DNA of 64,000 nucleotides from Paraburkholderia tropica (GTDB taxonomy: Bacteria; Pseudomonadota; Gammaproteobacteria; Burkholderiales; Burkholderiaceae): assembly GCF_900109265.1 (NCBI RefSeq), contig NZ_FNZM01000008.1, forward strand, positions 1 to 64,000. The letters are read 5' to 3'. Shown one piece after another: positions 16,306 to 26,275 of this stretch. How positions within the stretch are numbered: the stretch's first letter is position 1; every line of letters begins with the position of its first letter. The position numbers and the translations under genes are program-made. The notes under the pieces are model-generated. The model saw only the letters and a program-made list of their open reading frames with translations, did no database searches and had not been told where the DNA came from.

Positions 16306-17619
16306 TCACACCGGCGCAGGTTGACGCCGCGTCGTACGCGCCGACGGAAAGCGCACGGTGAACGTACTGCCGCGCCCTTCTTCGCTCTTCACCTCGAGCG
16401 CCGCATCGTGACGCTGCAGCACATGCTTGACGATGGCGAGCCCGAGACCCGTGCCGCCCGTATCGCGCGAACGGCTGCGGTCCACGCGATAGAAACGCTC
16501 GGTCAGGCGCGGAATGTCGCTGGCCGGAATGCCGAAGCCGGTGTCGGTGACCGAGAACACCGCCTGGCCGCCTTCCACGCGCCACGCCAGATGCACCTTG
16601 CCGCCTTCGGGCGTGTAGCGCACGGCATTGGTCGCGAGATTGCCCAGCGCGCTGAGAATTTCGGTTTCCGAGCCCGTAAGCGAGAGCCCGTCGTCGAAAT
16701 CGGCGCTGATCCGATGATGGCCGCCCGAGAGGCTTTCCGCGTCTTCGCGCACGTGGACGAGCACGGCGCGCATGTCGATCATCTGATCACCCGGCGAACG
16801 CCCTTCGCCTTCGAGCTTCGCCAGCACGAGCAGATCGGTCACGATGTGACGCATGCGCGACGCCTGCTGCTCCATGAGGTCGAAATAGCGGTTGCGCTCG
16901 TCTTCGGACAGCGGCAACTCGCGCATCGTCTCCAGAAAGCCCGAGAGCACCGTGAGCGGCGTCTTGAGTTCGTGCGAGACGTTGGCCACGAAGTCGCGGC
17001 GCATGGCGTCCGTGCGTTCGAGTTCGGTGATGTCCTGCGAGAGCACGAGCTTGCGGTTGTCGCCGTAGGGAAACACCTGCACCGAGAGCACGTTCTGCCG
17101 CTTCGTGCCCATGCCGCGCATGATCAGCATCTCCTTGTAGTCGTGCGAATTCAGATAGCGCACGAAGTCGGGCTGACGCACGAGATGGGTGATGTGCTGG
17201 CGCAGGTCGCGTTTGGCGTCGAGGCCGAAATGGACTTCGGAAATCGCGTTGCACCACTCGATCTGATCGTGATCGTCGAGCATGGCCACGCCGTTGGGCG
17301 ACGCCTGAATGGCCTGGATGAAGCGCGAGTGCTGCTGCTCGACCTGGCGCACCTGGGCGTGCCAGCGCTTCGCGAGTTTGTGCAGGCGGTAATAGATTTC
17401 GCCCCACACGCCCGGCGCGCTCGGCACTTCGCCGTAGACCGGCGCGTCGAGCAGACGCCACAGGCGCTGTTTGTGGAACGTGCTGAAAACCATTTGCGCG
17501 GCCAGCAGCGCGACGGCCAGCGCCAGTGCGAGCTTCACGCCGAAAAACGCGCCGACGCCCGTGCAGACGAGCGCAAGCAGCACGATCGATACGAGGGCGC
17601 GCGCCCAGATGATGTTCAT
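16306..17619 (-). CDS. phoR: Phosphate-regulon sensor histidine kinase PhoR
   Basis: A 437-residue membrane kinase, last of the leftward pst-pho cluster. Two N-terminal hydrophobic helices (about residues 5-45), a linker, a PAS domain (about 98-200; FIQAIQASPNGVAMLDD), a HisKA domain with the phosphorylated His216 (NVSHELKTPLTVL), and a catalytic domain with N box (LGNLATNAVRYTPEGG), G1 (DTGFGI) and G2 (GGTGLGLAI). It has only a minimal periplasmic loop, as in other PhoR proteins, which sense Pi through PstSCAB and PhoU. Confidence 0.95.
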   Translation of the reverse strand: MNIIWARALVSIVLLALVCTGVGAFFGVKLALALAVALLAAQMVFSTFHKQRLWRLLDAPVYGEVPSAPGVWGEIYYRLHKLAKRWHAQVRQVEQQHSRFIQAIQASPNGVAMLDDHDQIEWCNAISEVHFGLDAKRDLRQHITHLVRQPDFVRYLNSHDYKEMLIMRGMGTKRQNVLSVQVFPYGDNRKLVLSQDITELERTDAMRRDFVANVSHELKTPLTVLSGFLETMRELPLSEDERNRYFDLMEQQASRMRHIVTDLLVLAKLEGEGRSPGDQMIDMRAVLVHVREDAESLSGGHHRISADFDDGLSLTGSETEILSALGNLATNAVRYTPEGGKVHLAWRVEGGQAVFSVTDTGFGIPASDIPRLTERFYRVDRSRSRDTGGTGLGLAIVKHVLQRHDAALEVKSEEGRGSTFTVRFPSARTTRRQPAPV

Positions 17620-17794
17620 GTTCCTGCGATCGATGAGAAGAGGAGTCCGGACCGGGGCGCTGCGGAATCGGAAAGCGCCGGCGCGCGCATCAAGCAGGCT
17701 TGCGCTGCGTCACCGGCGTACTGCCGCCCGAGCGCGGGCGCTCAGGCTTCGGAGCGGCTCAGCAACTGAGCGCCCCGCTCACCCGCTTGCCGGT

Positions 17795-18496
17795 TCAGGC
17801 GCTCTTGGCGAGCCGGTAGCCGCTGCCGCGCACCGTTTCGATCATAGCATCGCAGCCCGCGGGCTTGAGCGCGGCGCGCAGACGCTTGATATGCACGTCG
17901 ACGGTCCGTTCCTCGACGAACACGTGGTCGCCCCACACCTGATCGAGCAGTTGCGTGCGGCTGTGCACGCGCTCCGGATGCGTCATGAAGAAGTGCAGCA
18001 GACGGAACTCGGTCGGGCCAAGATCGAGCTTGATCTCCGAGCCTTCGGCGTGCGCCGCGACGCGGTGCGTGGCCGGGTCGAGCTTGAGACCGTTGATGGC
18101 GACCACGTCTTCCGTGAGCTGCGGCGCGCGGCGGCGCAGGACCGCCTTGATGCGCGCCATCAGTTCCTTCGGCGAAAACGGCTTCGTGACGTAGTCGTCG
18201 GCGCCGATTTCGAGGCCAAGCACCTTGTCCTGCTCGTCGCCGCGCGCGGTCAGCATGATGATCGGAATATGCTTCGTGCGCTCGTTGTTGCGCAGATCGC
18301 GCGCGAAATTGACGCCCGACTTGCCCGGCAACATCCAGTCGAGCAGGATGAGGTCGGGCAGCACGTCGCTGATCAGGTTCTGCGCCTGTTCCGCGTTGTA
18401 CGCGCGAATCGGGCAATGACCCGCGTGTTGCAGGTTCACGGAAATCAGCTCGGAAATCGCGGGCTCATCTTCGATGACGAGAATGCTGCTGGGCAT
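17795..18496 (-). CDS. phoB: Phosphate-regulon response regulator PhoB
   Basis: OmpR-family regulator, 233 residues. The receiver domain has acidic residues near EDEP, phospho-acceptor Asp53 (LLDWMLPG), Thr (MLTARG) and Lys (TKPFSP). The C-terminal winged helix includes GPTEFRLLHFFMTHPERV and RTVDVHIKRLRAAL. The start at 18496 is preferred over one 5 codons upstream, because AGAGGTG lies just before it. It likely binds the PHO boxes found upstream of pstS, ppk and the olsB-like gene. A gene-free gap of 175 bp separates it from phoR. Confidence 0.96.
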   Translation of the reverse strand: MPSSILVIEDEPAISELISVNLQHAGHCPIRAYNAEQAQNLISDVLPDLILLDWMLPGKSGVNFARDLRNNERTKHIPIIMLTARGDEQDKVLGLEIGADDYVTKPFSPKELMARIKAVLRRRAPQLTEDVVAINGLKLDPATHRVAAHAEGSEIKLDLGPTEFRLLHFFMTHPERVHSRTQLLDQVWGDHVFVEERTVDVHIKRLRAALKPAGCDAMIETVRGSGYRLAKSA

Positions 18497-18548
18497 CGGC
18501 ACCTCTGGCACTAAGACCTGTTAAACCGTTGTAACGTGATGTGAAGGA

Positions 18549-19253
18549 TCAGCTGAGCGCTTCGCGCTCGAGTGCGTCGCGCGACTTGTGGCGCACGTCG
18601 GTGCCCTTCACGATGTAGATGATGAATTCGGCGATGTTCTTCGCGTGGTCGCCGATCCGCTCGATCGCCTTGGCGATGAACAGATAGTCGAGGCCCACGG
18701 AAATCGTGCGCGGATCTTCCATCATGTAGCTCACGAGCTTGCGCACGAAAGCACGGAATTCCTCGTCGATCGCCTTGTCGTCGCGCACGATCTGCGCGGC
18801 CGCCACGGTGTCGAGACGCGCGAACGCGTCGAGCGCGCGGCGCAGGATCGACACGGCCATCTCGCCCGAGACCTTGATCTCGGCGATGTTCACCGCGCGC
18901 GAGGCGCCGTCTTCCATCAGGCGCTTGGTGCGCTTGGCGATCTTTTCGGCTTCGTCGCCGGCGCGCTCGAGGTTCGTGATGGTCTTCGAGATCGCGAGCA
19001 CGAGACGCAGGTCGCGCGCGGCCGGCTGACGGCGCGCGATGATGTTGCTGCACTCTTCGTCGATCTCGACTTCCATCGTGTTGAGGCGGTCTTCGGCGGC
19101 GATCACGCGCTCGGCGGCTTCGCCGTCGAACTCGTTGAGGGCCTGCATCGCCGTGATGATCTGCGATTCCACGAGGCCGCCCATTTCGAGCACCTTCGAC
19201 GAAATCAGGTTCAGGTCGGCGTCGAACTGGCTGGACAGATGCTTGTCGGACAT
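18549..19253 (-). CDS. phoU: Phosphate signalling protein PhoU
   Basis: A 234-residue all-helical protein with two PhoU repeats. Each has the metal-binding E/D-rich helix (VEIDEECSNIIARRQPAARD and KAIDEEFRAFVRKLVSYM). PhoU links the Pst transporter to PhoR and holds the regulon off when Pi is plentiful. GAAGGGAG precedes the ATG. It lies 40 bp after pstB and 52 bp before phoB. Confidence 0.95.
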   Translation of the reverse strand: MSDKHLSSQFDADLNLISSKVLEMGGLVESQIITAMQALNEFDGEAAERVIAAEDRLNTMEVEIDEECSNIIARRQPAARDLRLVLAISKTITNLERAGDEAEKIAKRTKRLMEDGASRAVNIAEIKVSGEMAVSILRRALDAFARLDTVAAAQIVRDDKAIDEEFRAFVRKLVSYMMEDPRTISVGLDYLFIAKAIERIGDHAKNIAEFIIYIVKGTDVRHKSRDALEREALS

Positions 19254-19293
19254 GTCGTTTCTCCCTTCTTCCGCTTGGGGTTCCCCAACGGGA

Positions 19294-20142
19294 TCAGCCG
19301 AAGCGGCCGGTGATGTAGTCTTCCGTTTCCTTGCGGACCGGCTTGATGAAGATCTTCTCGGTGTCGCCGAACTCGATCAGTTCGCCGAGATACATGTACG
19401 CAGTGTAGTCCGAGCACCGCGCGGCCTGCTGCATGTTGTGGGTCACGATCACCACCGTGTAGTCGCTCTTGAGTTCCGCGATCAGTTCTTCGATGCGGCC
19501 CGTGGAAATCGGGTCGAGCGCCGAGCACGGCTCGTCGAGCAGCAGCACTTCCGGACGGATCGCAATGCCGCGCGCGATGCACAGACGCTGCTGCTGGCCG
19601 CCCGAGAGGCCGTAGCCGCTCTGGTTGAGCTTGTCCTTCACTTCGTTCCAGAGCGCCGCCTTGGTGAGCGCCCACTCGACGCGGTCGTCCATTTCCGGGC
19701 GCGACAGCTTCTCGAACATCTTCACGCCGAACGCGATGTTGTCGTAGATCGACATCGGGAACGGCGTCGGCTTCTGGAACACCATGCCGACGCGCGCGCG
19801 CAGCAGCGAAATGTCCTTGTTGTAGGTGAGCAGGTTCTCACCGTCCATCAGGATCTCGCCTTCGGCGCGCTGCTCGGGATAGAGCGCGTACATCTTGTTG
19901 AAGGTACGCAGCAGCGTGGACTTGCCGCAGCCCGACGGGCCGATGAACGCCGTCACCTTGCCTTCGGGAATCTGCAGGTTGATGTTCTTCAGCGCGTGGT
20001 ACTTGCCGTAGAAGAAGTTCAGGTCCTTCACTTCGATCTTCGGTTTGCCGAGCATGAGGCCGCTTTTGCCCTGGGCGGGGTCGAGGCCCGACGGCGCAGT
20101 ACCGTTTGCAACGGGATTAAGGTGACTCTCTGCCATATTCAT
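19294..20142 (-). CDS. pstB: Phosphate ABC transporter ATPase PstB
   Basis: A 282-residue ATP-binding subunit. Walker A (GPSGCGKST), Q-loop ([12 protein letters not shown]), ABC signature (LSGGQQQRL), Walker B ([13 protein letters not shown]) and the H-loop (VTHNMQQA) are all intact. About 30 residues precede the usual start, rich in Pro, Gly and Asn. GGAG lies before the ATG. It powers Pi import by PstC/PstA. Confidence 0.97.
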   Translation of the reverse strand: MNMAESHLNPVANGTAPSGLDPAQGKSGLMLGKPKIEVKDLNFFYGKYHALKNINLQIPEGKVTAFIGPSGCGKSTLLRTFNKMYALYPEQRAEGEILMDGENLLTYNKDISLLRARVGMVFQKPTPFPMSIYDNIAFGVKMFEKLSRPEMDDRVEWALTKAALWNEVKDKLNQSGYGLSGGQQQRLCIARGIAIRPEVLLLDEPCSALDPISTGRIEELIAELKSDYTVVIVTHNMQQAARCSDYTAYMYLGELIEFGDTEKIFIKPVRKETEDYITGRFG

Positions 20143-20157
20143 CGGATGACTCCGCCC

Positions 20158-21054
20158 TTACTTTTTCGAAAAGATGGTGCGCGCGAGGATATTCAGCCCC
20201 AGCACGCCCAACGTGATCAGGAACACGCCGGCCCAGGCAAGCGACTGCCATTGCGAGAACGGGCTCATCGCAAACTTGTAGATGGTGACCGGAAGGTTCG
20301 CCATCGGCTGATTCATGTCCATGCTGAAGAACTGGTTCGACAGCGCCGTGAAGAGCAGCGGCGCGGTTTCGCCGGCGATACGCGCCACCGCGAGCAGCAC
20401 GCCCGTCACGATGCCCGCGATCGACGCCTTGAGGGTGATCGACAGCACCATCTTCCACTTCGGCGTGCCGAGCGCGAAGGCCGCTTCACGCAGCGCGTTA
20501 GGCACCAGCTTGAGCATGTTCTCGGTCGTGCGGATCACGATCGGGATTTCCAGCAGCGCCAGCGAGATCGCACCCGCCCAGCCGCTGAAGTGGCCCATCT
20601 TGGCGACCACGAGCGCGTAGACGAACAGACCGACGACGATCGACGGCGCCGACAGCAGAATGTCGTTGATGAAGCGCGTGATGCTCGCGAGCCAGCCCTT
20701 CTGGCCGTATTCGGCGAGATAGACGCCCGCCAGGATGCCGATCGGCGTGCCGACGAAGGTGGCCAGCGCCACCAGTTGCAGACTGCCGACGATCGCGTTG
20801 GCGAGACCGCCGCCATCGGTGTTCGGCGGCGGCGTCGACTGCGTGAACAGTTGCACCGACAGACCGCCCACGCCGAGCGAGAGCGTCGTGTAGAGAATCC
20901 ACACGAGCCACAGCAGGCCGAAGGCCATCGCGCCGAGCGACGCCGTCAGTGCGATCGCGTTGGTCACGCGGCGGCGGCTTTGCAGCTTGCCGCGCATGCG
21001 TTCGAGTTCGGGGCCGTAGATGGCGCCCGGGATTTTCAGCAGCGGCTCGCTCAT
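20158..21054 (-). CDS. pstA: Phosphate ABC transporter permease PstA
   Basis: A 298-residue inner-membrane permease with six predicted membrane segments, beginning at about residue 33 ([19 protein letters not shown]). The EAA-type loop that contacts PstB is visible ([17 protein letters not shown]). Its ATG overlaps the pstC stop (ATGA), which indicates coupled translation of the two permeases. Confidence 0.96.
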   Translation of the reverse strand: MSEPLLKIPGAIYGPELERMRGKLQSRRRVTNAIALTASLGAMAFGLLWLVWILYTTLSLGVGGLSVQLFTQSTPPPNTDGGGLANAIVGSLQLVALATFVGTPIGILAGVYLAEYGQKGWLASITRFINDILLSAPSIVVGLFVYALVVAKMGHFSGWAGAISLALLEIPIVIRTTENMLKLVPNALREAAFALGTPKWKMVLSITLKASIAGIVTGVLLAVARIAGETAPLLFTALSNQFFSMDMNQPMANLPVTIYKFAMSPFSQWQSLAWAGVFLITLGVLGLNILARTIFSKK

Positions 21055-22037
21055 CGCGCACCCTCCGACTTTTCAAGGCGCAGCAGCATGATCTTCGAGA
21101 TCGCCAGCACGATGAAGGTAATCACGAACAGAATCAGGCCGAGCTCCATGAGCGCCGCCGTATGCAGGCCCGGGCTCGCTTCGGCGAACTCGTTGGCGAG
21201 CGCCGAGGTGATGCTGTTGCCCGGCGAGAACAGCGAGACGTTGTCGAGCAGGTTCGTATTGCCGATCACGAAGGTCACGGCCATCGTTTCGCCGAGCGCG
21301 CGGCCGAGGCCGAGCATCACGCCGCCGATCACGCCGGTCTTGGTGAAGGGCAGCACGATCTTCCACATCACTTCCCACGTCGTGCAGCCGATGCCGTACG
21401 CCGACTCCTTGAGCAGCACGGGCGTGACTTCGAACACGTCGCGCATCACCGAGGCGATGTACGGAATGATCATGATCGCGAGAATGACGCCCGCGCACAG
21501 AATGCCGATACCGATCGGCGGGCCCTGAAACAGCGGGCCGATCAGCCACACGTCGCCGAGCAGATGGCCGAGCGGGCGCTGGAAGTATTGCGCGAAAATC
21601 GGCGCGAACACGAGCAGACCCCACATGCCGTACACGATCGACGGGATCGCGGCGAGCAGTTCGATGGCAATGCCGAGCGGGCGGCGCAGCCACGCCGGCG
21701 ACAGCTCGGTAAGGAACAGCGCGATGCCGAAGCTCACAGGCACGGCGATGATCAACGCGATCAGCGAGGTGGCGATCGTGCCGTAAATGGGCACGAGCGC
21801 GCCGAACTGGTCGCTGGGAGGATCCCAGTCGGCCGTCCAGAGGAATGAGAGACCGAACTTCTGGATCGTCGGCATCGAAGCGACGATCAGCGACACGATG
21901 ATGCCGCCGAGCAGCAACAGCGTGACAATGGCGGCGCCGCGAGTGAGGCCGCCAAAAATGATGTCCCCTGCCGGGCTGGGCGCTTTCTGCTGCGCGGCGT
22001 TGCCGGGCGGGTTCGAGACGAGCGGGACGTCGGACAT
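21051..22037 (-). CDS. pstC: Phosphate ABC transporter permease PstC
   Basis: A 328-residue inner-membrane permease. An N-terminal cytoplasmic tail of about 30 residues is followed by a first membrane helix ([19 protein letters not shown]) and five more. The EAA-like loop reads [23 protein letters not shown] lies just upstream of the ATG. It forms the channel with PstA. A 237-bp gap with a stable stem-loop separates it from pstS. Confidence 0.96.
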   Translation of the reverse strand: MSDVPLVSNPPGNAAQQKAPSPAGDIIFGGLTRGAAIVTLLLLGGIIVSLIVASMPTIQKFGLSFLWTADWDPPSDQFGALVPIYGTIATSLIALIIAVPVSFGIALFLTELSPAWLRRPLGIAIELLAAIPSIVYGMWGLLVFAPIFAQYFQRPLGHLLGDVWLIGPLFQGPPIGIGILCAGVILAIMIIPYIASVMRDVFEVTPVLLKESAYGIGCTTWEVMWKIVLPFTKTGVIGGVMLGLGRALGETMAVTFVIGNTNLLDNVSLFSPGNSITSALANEFAEASPGLHTAALMELGLILFVITFIVLAISKIMLLRLEKSEGAR

Positions 22038-22222
22038 GATGACCTGTATCCAGTTGCCGCAAGCGAGGCTCGCGACGTTGATGCGGTTCCAGAACCGCCG
22101 ACCGCCCTGCGCCGGTCCATTGACCGGTCGATCAGCAATCAGGGCGGCAGATCGTAGCGGGTGTATTTACGGAAATATTGCAGATTTATTACAACTGCAT
22201 AACCAGTGTTCCGGAAGCAGCA

Positions 22223-22251
22223 CGGGCCGCACGCGTGAGGCGGGCGGCCCG
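22223..22251 (-). other. Stem-loop between pstS and pstC
   Basis: CGGGCCGC pairs with GCGGCCCG around a 13-nt loop, with no U-run after it. It could protect the 3' end of an abundant pstS transcript, which would suit a binding protein needed in excess. Confidence 0.5.
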
Positions 22252-22274
22252 GTTCAGCTACACGGTCGGTCCGC

Positions 22275-23306
22275 TTATTCGGCGATTGCCTTGCCGCTTG
22301 CGTCCTTGACCTTTTCCTTCCACTGCGACTTGATCTCGCTCACGACCGATTGCGGCAGCGAGATGTAGTCGAGGCTGTCGGCGGCCGGCGTGCCGTTCTT
22401 GAATGCCCAGTCGAAGAACTTGAGCGTTTCCTTGCCTTGATCCGGCTTGTCCTGTGCCGTGTGCAGCAGCACGAACGTGGCGCCCACGACCGGCCATGCG
22501 TCCTTGCCCGGTTCGTTCGTCAGGATCTGGTAGAACGACTTCTTCCAGTCTGCGCCGGCGGCAGCGGCCTTGAACGTGTCCGTGCTCGGCTCGACGACCG
22601 CACCCGACTCGTTCTTCATGGCAGTGTAGACCATGTGATTTTGCTTGGCGTACGCCCACTCGACGTAGCCGATCGCGCCCGGCAGACGCTGCACGAAGGC
22701 GGCGACGCCGTCGTTGCCCTTACCGCCCGTACCCGTCGGCCAGTTCACGGTCGAGCCTTCGCCGACCTTGCTCTTCCACTCGGGATTGACCTTCGACAGG
22801 TAGTTCGTCCAGATGAAGCTGGTGCCCGAACCGTCGGCGCGGCGAACCACGGCGATGTCCAGATCCGGCAGCTTGACCTTCGGGTTCAGCGCGGCGATTT
22901 CGGGGTCATTCCACTTCTTGACCTTGCCGAGGTAGATGTCGCCGAGGACCTGGCCCGACAGCGTGATTTCGCCTGCCTTGATGCCCGGCACGTTGATCGC
23001 CGGCACGACGCCGCCCACCACCGTCGGGAACTGGAACAGGCCTTCCTTCGTCAGTTCGTCGTCCTTCAGGGGCGCGTCCGAACCTGCGAAATCGACCGTC
23101 TTGGCGACGATCTGCTTGATACCGCCCGACGAGCCGATGCCTTGGTAGTTCACCTTGCCGCCACCCGACTTTTGATAGGCATCCGCCCATTTCGTGTAGA
23201 TCGGTGCTGCAAAGGTGCTGCCCGCGCCGGTGATGTCAGCAGCGTGGGCTGCCATCGCGAAGAGGGCGCCAGCAACGCCAGCGAGCGCGGTTTGCATCAA
23301 TTTCAT
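22275..23306 (-). CDS. pstS: Periplasmic phosphate-binding protein PstS
   Basis: A 343-residue precursor. The signal peptide is [21 protein letters not shown] with cleavage after AHA. The mature protein begins [20 protein letters not shown]. Pi-binding segments are visible ([29 protein letters not shown]). The start at 23306 is chosen because GGAGG lies 7 nt upstream and the signal peptide follows directly. It is first in the pst-pho cluster and has PHO boxes upstream. Confidence 0.97.
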   Translation of the reverse strand: MKLMQTALAGVAGALFAMAAHAADITGAGSTFAAPIYTKWADAYQKSGGGKVNYQGIGSSGGIKQIVAKTVDFAGSDAPLKDDELTKEGLFQFPTVVGGVVPAINVPGIKAGEITLSGQVLGDIYLGKVKKWNDPEIAALNPKVKLPDLDIAVVRRADGSGTSFIWTNYLSKVNPEWKSKVGEGSTVNWPTGTGGKGNDGVAAFVQRLPGAIGYVEWAYAKQNHMVYTAMKNESGAVVEPSTDTFKAAAAGADWKKSFYQILTNEPGKDAWPVVGATFVLLHTAQDKPDQGKETLKFFDWAFKNGTPAADSLDYISLPQSVVSEIKSQWKEKVKDASGKAIAE

Positions 23307-23361
23307 GAGACCTCCAGGTGTGTGAGCGGATGAACGACAGGGCGAAGAATAGGGCCTCTGT

Positions 23362-23400
23362 GTGACAGTACTGTGACGATTCATGAAGCGTTCGTGACAG
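23362..23400 (-). promoter_or_regulatory. Two putative PHO boxes upstream of pstS
   Basis: On the minus strand, CTGTCAC and GCTTCAT sit 11 bp apart, then TCGTCAC and CTGTCAC 11 bp apart. The two pairs are 10 bp out of step. The array ends 55 bp before the pstS start. Confidence 0.75.
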
Positions 23401-23657
23401 TACGATTACCGCCTGAAAGTCGGGGAATCGAGAAATTAGGCGATCGCTTCAAAAGCGCGAATGCCCGGCTGGCAAGCCGTTGCGGCCGCCCTGCCCCGCC
23501 CGGCGGGCGTTTGCCCGTGCAGCGGGGTCCGACTGGAAATGCCGCGCGCAGGCGTCTGAAAGCTTTTCGAAAACGCGCGTGGGCGGTTCGCAAACGTTTT
23601 GGAACGTTCGCTCGAACAGCGAAATTTCCGCTGAAGAATGTGGTGCGGCGCACATGG
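23401..23657. other. Intergenic region upstream of the pstS promoter
   Basis: No gene is seen in the 354 bp between the PHO boxes and glmM. It holds three GTTCG/GTTTT units at 10-bp steps (23586, 23596, 23606) with palindromic character and, further on, the glmM terminator. Confidence 0.4.
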
Positions 23658-23703
23658 AAAACGCGATGCGCGACGCATTGTCGCGCCCCGCATCGCGTTT
23701 TTT
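23658..23703. terminator. Terminator downstream of glmM
   Basis: AAAACGCGATGCG pairs with CGCATCGCGTTTT around a loop that has its own short CGAC/GTCG stem. T-runs lie on both sides. Confidence 0.8.
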
Positions 23704-23754
23704 GCAGCCCTCAGGACCGCATTGCGCAGCCCAGGATCAAGCGGATGAAGCGGA

Positions 23755-25107
23755 TCAGGCGATCGCGCGCTTCACCGTATCGGCGATCGATTCGGCGTAA
23801 TGGAGCGTGTCGCGCTCGTCGCGCGCTTCCACCATCACGCGCAGCACCGGCTCCGTGCCCGACGCGCGGATCAGCACGCGGCCCTTGCCCTTGAGCTCGG
23901 CTTCGGCGTCCGCAATCGACTTCTGGATGGCGGCGTTGCCCTTCCAGTCGGCGCCCTGCGCGATGCGCACGTTGATGAGCTTCTGCGGGAACAGCGTGAC
24001 GCCGTCGGTGAGCTCGGCGAGCGTCTGGCCATTGCGTTTCATGGCCGCGAGCACCAGCAGCGCCGACACGATGCCGTCGCCGGTCGTATGACGGTCCAGC
24101 GAGAGAATATGGCCCGACCCTTCCGCGCCGATCTGCCAGCCATGTTCGCGCAGCTGCTCCAGCACGTAGCGGTCGCCCACGTTCGCGCGCACGAACTGCA
24201 CGCCGAGGCGCTCGAGCGCCTGCTCGACCGCGAGGTTGGTCATCAGCGTGCCGACCGCGCCTTGCACCTTGCCGTCGGTCGCGATGCGGTCCTTCACGAG
24301 CACGTAGAGCAGCTCGTCGCCGTTGTAGAGGCGGCCCTGTGCGTCGACCACCTGGAGGCGGTCGGCGTCGCCATCGAGCGCGATACCGAGGTCCGCGTGA
24401 TTGGCGCGCACCGCACGCACGAGCGCATCGGGCGCCGTCGCGCCCACGCCGTCGTTGATGTTGAAGCCGTTCGGCGACACGCCGATCGGAATCACGTCGG
24501 CGCCCAGTTCATGGAACACGTGCGGGGCGATGTCGTAAGCCGCGCCGTTCGCGCAGTCGATCACGAGCTTCAGGCCGCGCAGATTGAACGCCTGCGGGAA
24601 CGTGCTCTTGCAGAACTCGATGTAGCGCCCGCCCGCATCATGCAGACGACGCGCGCGGCCGAGCTGCTCGGAAGGCGCGCAGTCGAGCGGCAACTCGAGC
24701 TGCTCCTCGATCTGGGTTTCGACATCGTCGGGCAGCTTGTTGCCGTCGGCCGAGAAGAACTTGATGCCGTTGTCGTAGTACGGATTATGCGACGCGCTGA
24801 TCACCACGCCGGCGGCCAGACGCAGCGCGCGCGTGAGATAGGCGATGCCGGGCGTGGTCATCGGTCCGGCCAGCATCACGTCGATACCCGCAGCCGACAG
24901 CCCCGCTTCGAGCGACGCTTCCAGCATGTAGCCCGAAATGCGCGTGTCCTTGCCGATCAACACGGACGGACGCGGCCCCGACGCCGGCGCGGCACCGGCC
25001 AGCACCTTGCCCGCGGCGTAACCCAGCCGCAGCACGAAATCGGGCGTGATCGGCGCGACGCCAACCTTGCCGCGAACCCCATCGGTTCCGAAATAACGAC
25101 GTCCCAT
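23755..25107 (-). CDS. glmM: Phosphoglucosamine mutase
   Basis: Converts glucosamine-6-phosphate to glucosamine-1-phosphate for UDP-GlcNAc, hence peptidoglycan and LPS. 450 residues, the normal length. Visible motifs are the N-terminal [10 protein letters not shown], the active-site phosphoserine loop [18 protein letters not shown], the metal-binding DGDADR, the sugar-binding GAEGSGH and the phosphate-binding [11 protein letters not shown]. It is last in the rlmE-ftsH-folP-glmM order common to many proteobacteria. Confidence 0.97.
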   Translation of the reverse strand: MGRRYFGTDGVRGKVGVAPITPDFVLRLGYAAGKVLAGAAPASGPRPSVLIGKDTRISGYMLEASLEAGLSAAGIDVMLAGPMTTPGIAYLTRALRLAAGVVISASHNPYYDNGIKFFSADGNKLPDDVETQIEEQLELPLDCAPSEQLGRARRLHDAGGRYIEFCKSTFPQAFNLRGLKLVIDCANGAAYDIAPHVFHELGADVIPIGVSPNGFNINDGVGATAPDALVRAVRANHADLGIALDGDADRLQVVDAQGRLYNGDELLYVLVKDRIATDGKVQGAVGTLMTNLAVEQALERLGVQFVRANVGDRYVLEQLREHGWQIGAEGSGHILSLDRHTTGDGIVSALLVLAAMKRNGQTLAELTDGVTLFPQKLINVRIAQGADWKGNAAIQKSIADAEAELKGKGRVLIRASGTEPVLRVMVEARDERDTLHYAESIADTVKRAIA

Positions 25108-25216
25108 ACCTCAAACCTCTCTTTGGTTCTATTTTGCGGCGCCTTCGCGCCGCGCTTTTCATGCTGTGCGGTTGTCTTTTGCTGCTGCTTTTCGCGCCTC
25201 GCGACCGCTAGCGTGC

Positions 25217-26125
25217 TTACACGCGTTCGGCGGCGCGCATCGCGCCCCACACCTTGAGCGCGTCGACTGTCGGCACCACGTCGTGCACGCGGATGATCGC
25301 CGCCCCCTTCTGCGCCGCGCACACTGCCGCGGCCACGCTGGCCGCCACACGCTCCGGCGCGGGCCGGTTGACGAGCGCGCCGAGCATCGACTTGCGCGAC
25401 ATGCCCGCGAGAACCGGATACGGCGCGACGCCCTGCGCCACCTCGGGCGCGGTCTGCGGCAGATGCGCGAGCAACGCGTAGTTGTGCTCGATCACCGACT
25501 TGCCGAAGCCAAAACCCGGATCGACGCTGATGCGCGCCTTCGCGATACCCGCCGCCTCGAGTGCGGCGCAGCGTTCGGCCAGAAACTCGCGCACCTCGCG
25601 CACCACGTCGACATAATCGGGCTCGCCGACCTGCATCGTCTGCGGCTCGCCGAGCATGTGCATCACGCACAGACCGCAATCGCTCTCGCGCACGGCATCG
25701 ACGGCGCCCGGCATGCGAAAGCCCCAAATGTCGTTGATCAGGTCCGCGCCCGCGGCAATCGCGTGGCGCATGACTTCCGGCTTGTAGGTATCGATCGACA
25801 GCGGCACATTCGCGTCCTTGAGCCGCTCGATGAGCGGAATCACGCGTTCTAGCTCTTCGTCGAGCGGCACGGGCGGCGCGCCGGGACGCGTCGATTCTCC
25901 GCCGATATCGATGATGTCCACGCCGTCGAGCACCATCTGCTCGGCGCGGCGCAGCGCGTCGTCGAATGCCACGTAGCGGCCGCCGTCGGAAAACGAGTCG
26001 GGCGTGGCGTTGAGTATCCCCATGACGAGCGGACGCTCGAAGGTCAACGTGAAACGGCCGCAGACGAGCGGCTCCGGGGCAAGCTCAGGGTGAGGATTAT
26101 GACCCTGTGAAGTCAGATTGGGCAC
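25217..26125 (-). CDS. folP: Dihydropteroate synthase
   Basis: Condenses p-aminobenzoate with dihydropterin pyrophosphate in folate synthesis; the sulfonamide target. 302 residues, TIM barrel. Motifs: MGILNATPDSFSDGG (pterin loop 1), DIIDIGGESTRPGA (loop 2), DTYKPEVM, DLINDIWGFR, and a C-terminal IIRVHDV. The start codon is GTG at 26125, and the protein has about 20 residues before the fold begins. It is 109 bp ahead of glmM. Confidence 0.95.
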   Translation of the reverse strand: MPNLTSQGHNPHPELAPEPLVCGRFTLTFERPLVMGILNATPDSFSDGGRYVAFDDALRRAEQMVLDGVDIIDIGGESTRPGAPPVPLDEELERVIPLIERLKDANVPLSIDTYKPEVMRHAIAAGADLINDIWGFRMPGAVDAVRESDCGLCVMHMLGEPQTMQVGEPDYVDVVREVREFLAERCAALEAAGIAKARISVDPGFGFGKSVIEHNYALLAHLPQTAPEVAQGVAPYPVLAGMSRKSMLGALVNRPAPERVAASVAAAVCAAQKGAAIIRVHDVVPTVDALKVWGAMRAAERV

Positions 26126-26210
26126 GTCAAGAAACGTCAGAGGTGTAACGAAATACGGCCGCGCGCAAACGCGGACTCGACAGCCTGCGCGTCACGGCGA
26201 CCAGAAATGC

Positions 26211-26243
26211 AAAACGGGCCGGCGTGATCTTCACACCGGCCCG
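26211..26243 (-). terminator. Hairpin after ftsH
   Basis: On the minus strand, GGGCCGGTGTGA pairs with TCACGCCGGCCC with one mismatch, followed by GTTTTG. It may partly uncouple folP-glmM from ftsH. Confidence 0.65.
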
Positions 26244-26275
26244 CAACTTTACTCGATCTGACGCACCGCAGGCGG

